The position numbers were made by a program, and so were the translations under genes. Below, piece by piece: positions 26,894 through 35,924 of a stretch of DNA of 64,000 bases (its first letter is position 1; each line of letters starts with the position of its first letter). The stretch comes from an uncultured Bryobacterales bacterium (lineage in GTDB: Bacteria; Acidobacteriota; Terriglobia; Bryobacterales; UBA6623): contig OX638379.1 of NCBI GenBank assembly GCA_951813605.1, forward strand, positions 2,890,062 through 2,954,061, given 5' to 3'. Under the pieces are notes generated by a model. It saw only the letters and a list, made by a program, of their open reading frames with translations. It was not told where the DNA came from and ran no database searches.

Positions 26894-27592
26894 ATGAACG
26901 AAATCGCGATCCGGGCGCGCGGGGTGTCGAAGTTCTTCGGCGACTTTCCGGCCCTGCGCAACGTGGATCTAGAAGTCAGATCCGGCCGCGTCCTAGCAAT
27001 GCTGGGCCGGAACGGTGCCGGCAAGACGACGCTGCTGCGCATCCTGGCCGGACTTTCCGCGCCGACACACGGTGAGGTATCGTTCCCGTCCTCCGGGGGC
27101 GACGCGCGGGACAATCGAGGCCGCATCGGCGTCGTCGGACACGGCACCTGGATATACGACGAGTTGACCGCGGACGAAAACCTCCGATTCTTTTGCCGCT
27201 TGTACGACGTGGCCGACCCGGCCCGGGTGGCTTCGACGTGGCTGGCTAGGGTGGGTTTGAAGCGGTTCCGGCAAGCGCGCGCCGGGGAGTACTCGCGCGG
27301 GATGCGGCAGCGCCTGACGATCGCCCGGGCCTTCTTGCACGATCCTTCCGTACTGCTGCTGGACGAGCCTTGGACGGCTCTCGACGACCGCGCCATGGAA
27401 TTGCTCTCGCGGTTGGTCCGGGAGGCCAAGTCACGCGGCCGCAGCGTCGTCATCTGCTCGCACCAGCTTCGCGAGGCCGTGGAAGTGGCGGACGAAGTGG
27501 CATTGCTTCACCGCGGGCGCATCGCGTTCTGGGGACCGGCCGACGAAGGCCTGCGCCGCGATCCGCAGTCGCTCTATAACCGCATTCCATGA
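26894..27592 (+). CDS. ccmA: Haem exporter ABC transporter ATP-binding protein
   Basis: This ATPase subunit of the CcmAB(C) complex releases haem-loaded CcmE. The 232-aa protein has Walker A GRNGAGKTT, the Q-loop replaced by VVGHGTWIYDELTADENL as in CcmA, the ABC signature YSRGMRQRL, Walker B VLLLDEPW and the switch His in VVICSHQL. It overlaps ccmB by 4 bases (ATGA). CcmA is only one of many similar ABC ATPases; the neighbouring ccmB and ccmE/F/H make the assignment secure. Confidence 0.85.
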   Translation: MNEIAIRARGVSKFFGDFPALRNVDLEVRSGRVLAMLGRNGAGKTTLLRILAGLSAPTHGEVSFPSSGGDARDNRGRIGVVGHGTWIYDELTADENLRFFCRLYDVADPARVASTWLARVGLKRFRQARAGEYSRGMRQRLTIARAFLHDPSVLLLDEPWTALDDRAMELLSRLVREAKSRGRSVVICSHQLREAVEVADEVALLHRGRIAFWGPADEGLRRDPQSLYNRIP

Positions 27593-28275
27593 AGCACCTG
27601 CTAGCCGATGCATGGACCATTGCAGCGAAGGACCTGCGCTGCGAGCTTCGCGACCGCCAGGTGCTGAATGCGGCGATCTCGTTCGCGTTGGTCGTGCTGC
27701 TGATGTTCAGCTTCACGTTCGACCCGAATACGAACGTGGGCGTGCGCAGCCTCTCCGGGGGATTGCTGTGGGTCGTCTACCTGTTCGCCGGGGTATTGGT
27801 GCTCAACCGCAGCTTTGCACGGGAGACCGCCAACGACTGCCTCGGCGCGCTGGTAGCGGCGCCGCTTTCGGGCGACGCGCTGTTCCTGGGCAAGACGGTC
27901 TCGAGCTGCGTCTTGATTCTGGCCGTCGAGCTGATATCCCTGCCGGTATTCGGGATTTTCTTTGACGTGAACTGGCTGCCCAAGGCCCCGCTGCTGCTGC
28001 CGGTCTTCTTTCTGGGAAGCTGGTCATTCGCCGCCGTCGGCACGACCTTCGGCGCGGTCACCGCCAACAACCGGATGCGCGAGCTGATGCTCCCGCTGCT
28101 GCTGTTCCCGGTGTGCCTGCCGGCTCTGGTCGCGTGCATGAGCGTCACGTGGGGGCTCTTCGACCCGACTGCTGTGACGGAAATCGGGCCGTGGGTTCGG
28201 CTGCTTCTGGGATTCGACATCATTTACACGCTGCTCGGCTTGCTCGTCATGGATTCGATCCTGACGGCGAGCTGA
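27589..28275 (+). CDS. ccmB: Haem exporter permease CcmB
   Basis: The 228-aa integral membrane protein has six predicted helices and the family's N-terminal AAKDLRCELRDRQVLNAAISFALVVLLMFSF. The core has LLWVVYLFAGVLVLNRSFARE, with the conserved arginine and glutamate, and the C-terminal half includes GAVTANNRMRELMLPLLLFP. It is the last gene of the ccm operon here; ccmC and ccmD, which normally follow, are not in the window. Confidence 0.9.
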   Translation: MKHLLADAWTIAAKDLRCELRDRQVLNAAISFALVVLLMFSFTFDPNTNVGVRSLSGGLLWVVYLFAGVLVLNRSFARETANDCLGALVAAPLSGDALFLGKTVSSCVLILAVELISLPVFGIFFDVNWLPKAPLLLPVFFLGSWSFAAVGTTFGAVTANNRMRELMLPLLLFPVCLPALVACMSVTWGLFDPTAVTEIGPWVRLLLGFDIIYTLLGLLVMDSILTAS

Positions 28276-28332
28276 GGGCAGCCGCGGCTAGCGCGGCTCG
28301 CTGGTTCGAAGGGGGACAAAGGAGATTCTTCG

Positions 28333-29481
28333 ATGCCAAGGAAACTCCGCTGGGGCATGGTCGGGGGCGGCGAAAGCAGCCAGATCGGAGGCGCCCACCG
28401 CATCGGGGCGGGGCTGGACGGAGAGTACAGGTTCGCGGCCGGGGCGCTGGATATCAACCCGGAGAGGGGAAGAAACTACGCGATGCGAATGGGCATCGCG
28501 GCGTCCCGATCGTACGGCGACTGGCGCCAGATGCTCGAGCGCGAGAGCCGCCTCGCAACGTCCGAGCGACTCGACTTGGTGACGGTCGCGACGCCCAACG
28601 CCACGCACTACGAGATTGCCAAGTCCTTCCTCGAGGCCGGCTTCGACGTGCTGTGCGAGAAGCCGCTGACGACGGACCTAGAGTCGGCCGAGGATCTGGT
28701 GGAAACGGCGCGGAGGGCGGACCGGATACTGGCGGTGAATTACGGCTACTCCGGGTACCCGATGGTGCGGCACGCGCGCGCCATGGTCGAAGCGGGCGAC
28801 CTGGGGGGAATCCGGGTGGTGGTGGCGGAGTTCGCGCACGGTTCCCACGCCGCCGCCGCCGACGCGGACAACCCGAGGGTCCGCTGGCGGTACGACCCGC
28901 TTCAAGCAGGCGCCAGTTCCGCACTGGCGGACACGGGACTGCACGCGATCCATATGGCCTGTTTCGTGACAGGGCGCAAGGTGTCGCGCGTGTCAGCCGA
29001 TTTCGCTTCCTGCGTCGAAGGACGCGAGCTGGAGGACGACGCCGCGGTAGCGCTGCGATTCGCCGGCGGGGAGGTCGGGCGCATTTGGGCGAGTGCCATC
29101 GCAGTCGGGCAGCAGCACGGGTTGACACTGCGCGCATTCGGCGCGCGTGGCGGCCTGCGCTGGTCCCAAGAACAGCCCAACCAGCTGTTCTGGACTCCGC
29201 TGGGCGAGGCCACCCGAGTGCTCGAGCGCGGCGATGCCTCGCTGTCGCCCGCCGCGGCACGCGCATCGCGCATCACGGTAGGCCATGTGGAGGGAATGCT
29301 CGGCGCATTTGGAAACATCTACTTGGACCTCGCCGAAATTCTGCGGGCACGAGCCGACGGGCGCGACCCGGATCCCTTGGCAACCGGCTACCCGACCGGC
29401 GAGGACGGGTTGCATACGCTGGCGGTTATTGATGCCGCTGTGCGGTCGGCGCGAAAGGACGGGACATGGGTGGATGTTTGA
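28333..29481 (+). CDS. Gfo/Idh/MocA-family oxidoreductase
   Basis: This NAD(P)-dependent sugar or cyclitol dehydrogenase-like protein has 382 aa. The N-terminal Rossmann fold has GMVGGGESSQIGGAHR and DLVTVATPNATHYEIAK, and the diagnostic CEKPLTTD follows near residue 116. The C-terminal domain reads DTGLHAIHMACFVTG, a typical substrate-site segment with the catalytic-type His. A strong AAAGGAGA ribosome site precedes the ATG. It follows ccmB by 57 bases but is unrelated in function. The substrate is unknown. Confidence 0.85.
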   Translation: MPRKLRWGMVGGGESSQIGGAHRIGAGLDGEYRFAAGALDINPERGRNYAMRMGIAASRSYGDWRQMLERESRLATSERLDLVTVATPNATHYEIAKSFLEAGFDVLCEKPLTTDLESAEDLVETARRADRILAVNYGYSGYPMVRHARAMVEAGDLGGIRVVVAEFAHGSHAAAADADNPRVRWRYDPLQAGASSALADTGLHAIHMACFVTGRKVSRVSADFASCVEGRELEDDAAVALRFAGGEVGRIWASAIAVGQQHGLTLRAFGARGGLRWSQEQPNQLFWTPLGEATRVLERGDASLSPAAARASRITVGHVEGMLGAFGNIYLDLAEILRARADGRDPDPLATGYPTGEDGLHTLAVIDAAVRSARKDGTWVDV

Positions 29482-30559
29482 ACGCCGATTGCGCATTTGA
29501 TGGCCCCGCAGGGCGTTTATCGCGAGACCAGCGCATTGCATCGTTTCGTGTGGAATTCACGTTACTGCGTGTTAAGAGAATATAACTAGCGCCGGCAGAA
29601 AATCCCCTGATCCGGGACGAGATGGGTCCCACAACGACGACGGTTTGGTCACGGTGACGCATCCGGGCGGATTCCGGCCCAATCGCACGCCGGAATTCCA
29701 TGGCGTCGGCCCCTCATGGGGCGTTTTCACCGAGCGGGCGCGCCGCTGGATCGCCTCGCCCCTCGAAGTCCTGATGTATTTCACTTATCCTCGGCAGGGG
29801 AACTTCGGATTATTCCTGCACGAGGACTGGGGGAATTTCGCTGCCCTCGCAAATCCGATAATCAAGTCTTCATCATTGCCTGTCTCGGGCCTCCATAGCG
29901 ACCCTCCGTCGCCCGCTAAGCACGCTTCACGTCGCCCGTTATCAAACGCCACGCGACGCTCGCTCCCGGCCGGCGAATTGCGCCGCTGCCGGACGGGATT
30001 CGAATGCCCTGGCTTGCGGTGCAAGGTTTCAGCTCATCGCATCCTCCTTTCCAAGCCTTTTCCTGGCGCAACGGGTTCTACTTTGAAAGGAATCCTCTCT
30101 CTGCCGAGGGTCCTCGTCTTGGTAAGACTCCGGTCGGGCGACAGCAAATCGGGCAAGCATGGAGCCTCGTCGGGCCGCTACCAACACAAGAGGCAGGAGT
30201 GCGAATTCGACTAGGTCCTCAGACATCTCGGAGTCCGATCGCGAATCAATCGGGTCAATCTGGCAAGACGCGGCAGACCGTCCCTAGGGTCGCCGATGAC
30301 CCTGCGCCTTCTGGGTTCGCCGTGCGGAATAGTCATCACCCTCCGGATAGGCAAAGCTTCGTCACATCCCTCATACGATGACCCCTTGGAACTCCTCGCG
30401 ACGGTAGCTTCTCTACTCCCACGCCAACCCCTCAGTGCGGTCGAAAAATACTAGGTGCCAATCGTTTGTTGCGGCGCGGTCCATAAAAGCGCTTTCGCGG
30501 CCGTCCCTGGACCAGAGTCAACCCGGGACTGGCTCGCAGCAGCTTGCACGCGATGACGA
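29482..30559. other. Gene-poor stretch after the oxidoreductase
   Basis: The longest frame, 189 codons on the plus strand (29645-30214), has an odd Ser/Arg/Pro composition and no family pattern. A GTCACGGTGAC palindrome sits at 29648-29658 without an obvious gene behind it. A TTCGAAT loop near 29997 recalls a tRNA T-arm, but the flanking stems do not pair. I see no supported gene. Confidence 0.4.
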
Positions 30560-30800
30560 CTTTCTGTCGAGCGTAACCTAAGAACAACTGTTCTGGCCGC
30601 TATCGTAAAGCTCGTTGAGCAGCGTCCCTAGGACAGAGGCCATGCCCGTCGGCCACGCGGCGTGCAGCATGAGGTACTGTTTCTGTCAGCACAAGGTCCG
30701 TGTCTCGGGCATTTCCACACGGTCGAGCGGGGGGATGCAGTAGTGGTTGTCCGGCACAACCGGGCCTGCTCGTTCGAAGAAGCGCAAGGCACCTCGAGTA
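30560..30800 (-). pseudogene. Relic of an AAA-type ATPase (AAA_14/DUF1703-like)
   Basis: On the minus strand the start of a known family of ATPases is readable: ALRFFERAGPVVPDNHYCIPPLDRVEMPET, a stop, then QKQYLMLHAAWPTGMASVLGTLLNELYDSG. In intact relatives this second part reads FVLHAPRQTGKT, the Walker A; here the P-loop has become AAWPTGMAS and is unlikely to bind nucleotide. The rest of the gene is gone. Identification is from recalled motifs. Confidence 0.55.
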
Positions 30801-31923
30801 TCACAGTGCGAGGGTAGCGCTGGCCTTCTGCGTGCGTGCACCGTCCAAGACCTTCGGTCAGGTCCAGTCCCGGCCCTGTCGGGCAATGCGGGGTGACCTG
30901 GCAAAGCAGCCGGCGACCTAGCACGGCAGATCTCCGGCCTCGGACGACACGAGTAACGCGCTCATTTTCGGAAACGAAATTCAGACTTGAATCGAAGACG
31001 CGCCGGATTCCACTCCGTGGGTGCCGTATCTTACGGGTCGGCGGCAAGTCGGTTAGCATTTGCCCTCGTAAGGCAGAGCGTTGACAACCCCGCGGCCCCT
31101 GCGGCGTGAGAATTCGCACACCAATGCTCAGGGGGGCGTCTGCCTGAGGCCTATACTCTTGAAAATCGAGAACCACCCCGCAGCCCCTTGGACCATCCTT
31201 CCGCATCAGGATTTCGCGATGAGGTTACGACTGTCGGTCAGTCCATCGCGCAGGTTGCAATTGGCTAACTTACCTACGGAACGACCACATCAACATCGGC
31301 CGACGGAAGTCTCGCAAGCCATGGCGCGAACTTGCATGATGATGTCTAAGGGGAATTGCTCGCGGTCGGTCGGAGCGCGGGAGTTCTTTGAGACCCGCCA
31401 GACGGTGCTCGAAGAAACGCTCGTGCCGTATACTAACGACCTCGCGGCGTGTGTAGAGGCGGTTGGCGATCGGGGAGTTAGCGAGATCCTAGGAGGCGAT
31501 GAGGATCATCTTGGCAGGGATAACCTGAAATTTGCGCTCCGTTCATTATGGTTTCCGGTGTGACAAGCCCTGATAGACTGTGTAGGGTAGCTGGACCGCT
31601 GGAGGCAATCGAACGCAAGACGGCGTCCTACTGGCCCTCGATGGCAATGGATCGCAGCCATCCAGTCAGCGTGCTAACGCTGCTTGCGGGACCTCCAAGC
31701 ATTGTGTGGACAAGATGGATTGTCTGATGAACGTAGGTCGCCTGGACGTGGGAGATTACGCGGTCATCGGGAAGTCCAGACTAAGCCTCCCGTCTTTTTT
31801 GGCCTCAGAGGAGTCGTTGGCTATTGGCACGACGCTAGAATCGAGATCGAAGCAAAGTTTCGCAAAGTCAGGACAGTCAAATGACGTCGCCCCGTCCTGA
31901 TAGCTGCCTAGAGGGCGGGTAGT
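30801..31923. other. Stretch without a supported gene before the MBL module
   Basis: Several frames of 60-160 codons exist, for example 31081-31563 on the plus strand, but none has a recognisable domain or a good start. The sequence becomes less GC-rich toward 31700, which may mark the boundary of the acquired module that follows. Confidence 0.4.
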
Positions 31924-32625
31924 ATGCGGATCGAGCCAGAGATAAGTGGCGTCAACGCCACCTTGCTTGGAACGTTTAACCCGGCAATTTTTACGCCTGC
32001 GTGGTTCGTTCTGCACAACCTCTTGCCCAGGGGCACTGCGGAGAGCGCACAGTTGACTGTTGCCCACAAGCAGGTGACCGCATTTTCCACTGACTGGCTG
32101 CGCCTGGAAGTGACGAGCAATCAGTTCCGTGCCGAAACGTTGCAGGCACCTAATATACGCTTGCGCGACTTGGTCGCAACTGTGTTCAACAAACATCTGC
32201 ACCACACGCCCCTCACCGCGTTCGGAATCAACCGCAGAGTTCATTTCCAAGTATCGAGTCCTGCTGAAAGAGATCGCATTGGAAGAACGTTGGCACCGGT
32301 TGAGCCATGGGGGGCATGGCGGGATGAACTCGGCTCAACTGGTGAGCATGGCGGCATGACGTCGCTAACGATGACGCAAGTCAATCCAAAGGGCAGACCA
32401 CGAGGAGGGTGCATCAACGTTAAGGTGGAGCCCTCCCAGCGGATTGGCGGAGGACAACTGGGAGTCTTCGTTGAGGTCAATGATCATTACACAATCGATG
32501 GCAGCAGTCCTGAGGCAGGAAACGAATTGATCAGGCTTTTTGAGGAAAACTTCGAAACGTCGCTTTCGCGGAGCGACGCTATCGTTGATCACATCATGTC
32601 GTTGCGAGTTAATCGGGAGGGATAG
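31924..32625 (+). CDS. Unknown protein 1 of the MBL module (TIGR04255-like?)
   Basis: The 233-aa soluble protein has no signal peptide or membrane helix. A GAGGGCGGG sequence precedes the ATG. The arrangement of a beta-rich segment with TAFSTDWLRLEVTS, a central LTAFGINRRVHFQV strand and a C-terminal helix GNELIRLFEENFE is reminiscent of the sporadically distributed TIGR04255 family, but this is a weak motif-level impression. It starts a three-gene unit, three bases before the next ORF, and its base composition is lower in GC than the surrounding housekeeping genes, suggesting transfer. I cannot name a function. Confidence 0.6.
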   Translation: MRIEPEISGVNATLLGTFNPAIFTPAWFVLHNLLPRGTAESAQLTVAHKQVTAFSTDWLRLEVTSNQFRAETLQAPNIRLRDLVATVFNKHLHHTPLTAFGINRRVHFQVSSPAERDRIGRTLAPVEPWGAWRDELGSTGEHGGMTSLTMTQVNPKGRPRGGCINVKVEPSQRIGGGQLGVFVEVNDHYTIDGSSPEAGNELIRLFEENFETSLSRSDAIVDHIMSLRVNREG

Positions 32626-32628
32626 TAT

Positions 32629-33237
32629 ATGGTGCAGTCGGACCAATCTACGAGTGCTATAGAAGCGAGTTGGAGAGTGCCTGAAGGGCTTGGCACTTTC
32701 GACAGTGACTCCAAACGCCAATTCCGCACTCAGAACGTGGACCAAGCCATCAACAATTGGTTGGCCAAGGAATCCGACGGTCGGACCATCAGGGTGAGTG
32801 ACTCTAGTAGCGAAATCGCAGCCCGGCCGACGTTCGCTCGCCAAAGCCAGATCAATCATCGTTTCTCCCTAGGCGTTGAAATCCCGTCATCGGCACAGTG
32901 GCGAGTGTCAACATTCCATGCCTTGCAGGAGTGGGAAGGCTACGTGCTAAGCGTTCGCGACACAGATTTCGTGGCGCGATTGGTCGACATCACGGGGGGC
33001 TCAGCGAATGCAGCGGAAGAAGCAGACATCCCATTGGCCGAGATCTCGGAAAATGATTTGACCAAGCTACGCCGAGGGAGCATTTTCCGCTGGGTAATCG
33101 GTTACGAACGATCTATTTCGGGATCAAAGAAGCGTGTGTCCGAGATCGTGTTCCGTGATACACCAGCGATGAACGAGACCGATATGCAGAAAGCCGAGGC
33201 CTGGGCCCTCGAAGCTATCCGCTTACTCAAGCTGTGA
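32629..33237 (+). CDS. Unknown protein 2 of the MBL module
   Basis: The 202-aa protein starts at an ATG behind GGGAGGG, three bases after the previous stop. The first ~90 residues are polar and low in structure signals. The C-terminal half looks like a compact beta domain: ALQEWEGYVLSVRDTDFVARLVDIT, IPLAEISENDLTKLRRGSIFRWVIGYERS and KKRVSEIVFRD. The pattern (a small barrel whose strands contain W-E-G-x-V and F-x-A-R-L) is one I associate with conserved hypothetical proteins, without known function. Its TGA overlaps the next ATG (TGATG), so the three genes are translationally coupled. Confidence 0.6.
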   Translation: MVQSDQSTSAIEASWRVPEGLGTFDSDSKRQFRTQNVDQAINNWLAKESDGRTIRVSDSSSEIAARPTFARQSQINHRFSLGVEIPSSAQWRVSTFHALQEWEGYVLSVRDTDFVARLVDITGGSANAAEEADIPLAEISENDLTKLRRGSIFRWVIGYERSISGSKKRVSEIVFRDTPAMNETDMQKAEAWALEAIRLLKL

Positions 33238-34319
33238 TGGAGGCGGGAAAGCCTCCCCGTAGAGACGAGTTCGAGTTCACGCTGCTTGGTCCTGGCTATG
33301 GCGAGAGCATTGTGCTGCATGTCGGTGAGGGCTTCTGGGCCATTGTCGACTCCTGTATAGATAGGAACGGAAATCCGCGAGCTCTGCAGTACTTGAACAG
33401 CATAGGTGTTGATCCATCTGAAGCCGTCCGCCTCATCGTCGCGACCCACTGGCACGATGATCACATCCGCGGAATTGCAAAGTTGGTCGAGTATTGTGGG
33501 CGGGCTACTTTCTGTTGCTCAAGCGTTCTTTGCAAACATGAGTTTCTCACCATTGCCCATGCCCTCGAAGGCCGTAGTCATTCTCTTACCGGTTCAGGTG
33601 TGAGGGAGATCCACGGTGTCATTTCCCGACTGCTACAAACAGGATCCATACCCTCTCAAGCTATCGCCAACCGTCGCATCTATGTCCGAGGTCAATGTGA
33701 GATCTGGTCTCTATCACCCGATGACCGATCCTTTCAGTCATTCTTAAGGTCGATTGGTCGATTGGTCAATGCCGGAGGTCAAATCGAGAGCAGTCTTACG
33801 GATCTTACTCCTAATGCAGTTGCCGTTGCTCTATGGGTTAGGGTGAATGATTTCACGGTCCTGCTCGGCTCGGACGTTGACAAGCGCGGTTGGACCGCAA
33901 TTCTTCAGACTAAGGAGCGCCCTACTGACAAAGCTTCGGTCTTCAAGATTCCCCACCACGGGTCCGCAAGTGCCTACCTGCCGGAGGTGTGGGACCGTAT
34001 GCTCGATCCCGATCCCATCGCGGTACTCACCCCATGGCGTAGGGGCGGTCGCGGCGTGCCAAACGACCATGAGGTCCGGCTTGTTCTCTCGCGTACGGAC
34101 AACGCTTACGCAACGGCACGGAGCAGTTCGTCCAAACCTGCTCCTGCGAGCAGGAGTAGCATGGTCAAACGAACTATACGAGAAGCTGGGGTCAAGATTC
34201 GACGACTTGCAATGTCGCCAGGCGCTATTCGAATAAGGTACACACTCGGTTCACAGGCACAGCCGAGGATCAAGACATTTGGAGAAGCCTGTCACCTCAA
34301 GAACCTCGTTCAAATGTAG
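33237..34319 (+). CDS. Metallo-beta-lactamase-fold hydrolase (ComEC C-terminal type)
   Basis: The 360-aa protein starts at ATG 33237 within TGATG; GTG at 33234 is a possible alternative. The fold is recognisable from LLGPGYGESIVLHVGEGFWAIVDS at the start, the metal motif THWHDDHIRG (HxHxDH, residues about 70-76), LLGSDVDKRGW with the bridging Asp, and FKIPHHGS with the late His. This PHHGS type is characteristic of ComEC/Rec2-like MBL domains, many of which act on nucleic acids or nucleotides. There is no signal peptide or membrane part, so it is probably cytoplasmic. With two unknown partners it forms a self-contained module in a relic-rich region, which suggests a defence or conflict role (inference). 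Confidence 0.75.
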   Translation: MEAGKPPRRDEFEFTLLGPGYGESIVLHVGEGFWAIVDSCIDRNGNPRALQYLNSIGVDPSEAVRLIVATHWHDDHIRGIAKLVEYCGRATFCCSSVLCKHEFLTIAHALEGRSHSLTGSGVREIHGVISRLLQTGSIPSQAIANRRIYVRGQCEIWSLSPDDRSFQSFLRSIGRLVNAGGQIESSLTDLTPNAVAVALWVRVNDFTVLLGSDVDKRGWTAILQTKERPTDKASVFKIPHHGSASAYLPEVWDRMLDPDPIAVLTPWRRGGRGVPNDHEVRLVLSRTDNAYATARSSSSKPAPASRSSMVKRTIREAGVKIRRLAMSPGAIRIRYTLGSQAQPRIKTFGEACHLKNLVQM

Positions 34320-34743
34320 TCATGCTCTGCAACGCGAGGCGGAGGATTTGAGCCGACTTGGTTGGCACGCCCGATCGAACGTAGGTCTTGTATCCCCGAC
34401 CTAGGAGCGAAGATCTCAAATGAGGGGTCTCCGTGGTCTGTGAGCGCGACGTGTCGGATAACGGCATGAAGGCAACATTTACACGATCAATCCCTCCGTA
34501 CAGGAATGGCGGTGTGAGGAACCGCCTTAGTATGGCAACTTGCCCAGATAAGACCAGTCCAGCACGGCGAAGACCCGTTGATTGTACGCTGGCCTCCGTT
34601 TACGCAGCGCCGATTCAACTCCAAAGTGCAAGAATACTGCATTTGGTAGGACGACAGCCGGATCGATCTAGATGTTGGAGGGGGCTTGCAGGTAGGACGA
34701 GGGCTAGGGGACACTAAGAGAGTTTTTCGGAAGGAGGTGGCGG
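34320..34743. other. Intergenic stretch, no gene seen
   Basis: Only short frames without recognisable features lie between the MBL gene and the IS30 remnant. A strong AAGGAGGTGG ribosome site at its end belongs to the IS30 remnant. Confidence 0.4.
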
Positions 34744-34965
34744 ATGGCGAGCGGGTATCGGCATGTGTCGTACGAGGAGCGCTGTCAGATCGACGTGCTG
34801 CGCAAGGAGGGCCGGTCGATGGCGGCGATTGGCAGGCTGCTGGGACGCGATGTGCCGACCATCAGCCGGGAGCTGGGGCGCCACAGCGGCGGTCCAATGG
34901 CCCTAACTTTGGCGAGGCTAGACCGTAGTTTTCTGGCAGATTTCGAAGACGTTGAGGGGGAATGA
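34744..34965 (+). pseudogene. IS30-family transposase N-terminal fragment
   Basis: The first 50 residues (to about 34893) match the IS30 DNA-binding start: YRHVSYEERCQIDVLRKEGRSMAAIGRLLGR...TISREL, a helix-turn-helix. After GRHSGG the match ends and unrelated sequence follows to a stop at 34965. The original AAGGAGGTGG ribosome site and ATG survive, so a short HTH peptide might still be made. The catalytic DDE part is missing. Confidence 0.8.
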
Positions 34966-35058
34966 CTTGCGCCGGTTACGCGGGTGGCTGAAAGCGCCCC
35001 TTAACATCTGAGACGGGATTTGCAATGGTAGTCGAGAGCAGATTTCCTGGGAGCGAGG

Positions 35059-35345
35059 GTGGACGCCGGCATCAAGAATCTCATGTCGGCCACCTTCTTC
35101 GGCCGGCGCTTCACGCGCCGCCAGATCGCCGTCATCCATCAGACGGTGACGACGTTCCCGGCGCTGAGCCGCAAGGAGCTGGCGCAGACGATCTGCGAGC
35201 ACCTGCGCTGGCGCACGCCCACCGGCGGCAACCGGGTCGCGCGGCCGCCCTCAGCCTGCTGGAGCGGCTCGAGCGGGCCGGCATCCTGACGCTGCCGGCC
35301 AAGCGCCCGCAACAGGCGCTGCGCGCAAGCCGGTCGCCCAGACTG
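35059..35345 (+). pseudogene. DUF4338-type N-terminal domain fragment (IS4 transposase/DruA-like)
   Basis: One frame (from 35059) gives SATFFGRRFTRRQIAVIHQTVTTFPALSRKELAQTICEHLRWRTPTGG. A frameshift near 35250 then continues the same domain in another frame as AALSLLERLERAGILTLPAKR. This pattern is the DUF4338-like head found on IS4-type transposases and in DruA of the Druantia defence system. No transposase core follows. The sequence supports the domain; which of the two origins applies cannot be decided. Confidence 0.6.
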
Positions 35346-35714
35346 GGGTTACTAGGCTTTGGTGGACAGTTAAGGGTGCGGCAGGTGCTGAGGCTCGAAG
35401 AGTGCCGCACCATGGTGTCGAAGACAGTTCGGGAAGTCAAGTGCCGAGGGCCGGCAGAACGTCAGCTACACGGGGCGCGCCGCCGGAAGCGCAAGCGGGC
35501 TCTGCCGGGGGGCCACCCGCCAGCAAGACGGCGGCCTCCTGACCGCCATGCCATGGGGATGCCGTGGAGCTGACGGCATGCCTTCCTGCTCCTGCTATTG
35601 CGGGGATGATCCAGGCCTCCGGAAGACTTTGGGGGGCTTGGGAGACCGAGTCCCCCGACGGGTGTCTCTTGGCCTCCCGGGGCCTGCGCTGGCTTGGACT
35701 GCTCGACTAGGGCC
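35346..35714. other. Stretch without a supported gene
   Basis: Arg/Pro-rich frames only. A GGGGGCTTGGGAGACCGAGT-type stem near 35630-35655 could form a hairpin, but no run of T follows. Confidence 0.3.
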
Positions 35715-35924
35715 GTGAGCGCGGAGCTGATTGCGATCTTGGCCGTCGGCGCGGCGCTGGGCGGAGTGCTGCTCACTTCCCTGCGGGGAATATCCGACCG
35801 GCTGGGCAAGGTTGAAGAGCGCTTGGGTCGCGTCGAGCAGCGAGCGGCGCGGCTAGAGGGCCTGATCGAGGGTGCTGGCCTGTTCCGGCCTGCCGAAGCG
35901 ATCGAGCCGGCCACAGGCGGCTAG
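35715..35924 (+). CDS. Small membrane-anchored coiled-coil protein
   Basis: The 69-aa protein from GTG 35715 consists of one N-terminal membrane helix (ELIAILAVGAALGGVLLTS) and a heptad-like amphipathic helix (ISDRLGKVEERLGRVEQRAARLEGLIEG). Small proteins of this design (helix plus R/E-rich coiled coil) are widespread and uncharacterised. No partner gene is adjacent; upstream lie transposase relics. The ribosome site is weak, but the protein-like pattern is clear. Confidence 0.55.
   Translation: MSAELIAILAVGAALGGVLLTSLRGISDRLGKVEERLGRVEQRAARLEGLIEGAGLFRPAEAIEPATGG

Noticed and set aside
29960..30040. tRNA-like TTCGAAT loop
   Set aside because: Neither strand gives a paired T-stem, anticodon arm or acceptor stem around it.
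31756..32250. Minus-strand frame of 164 codons across the start of the MBL module
   Set aside because: It is antisense to the better supported 233-aa gene and has no features of its own.
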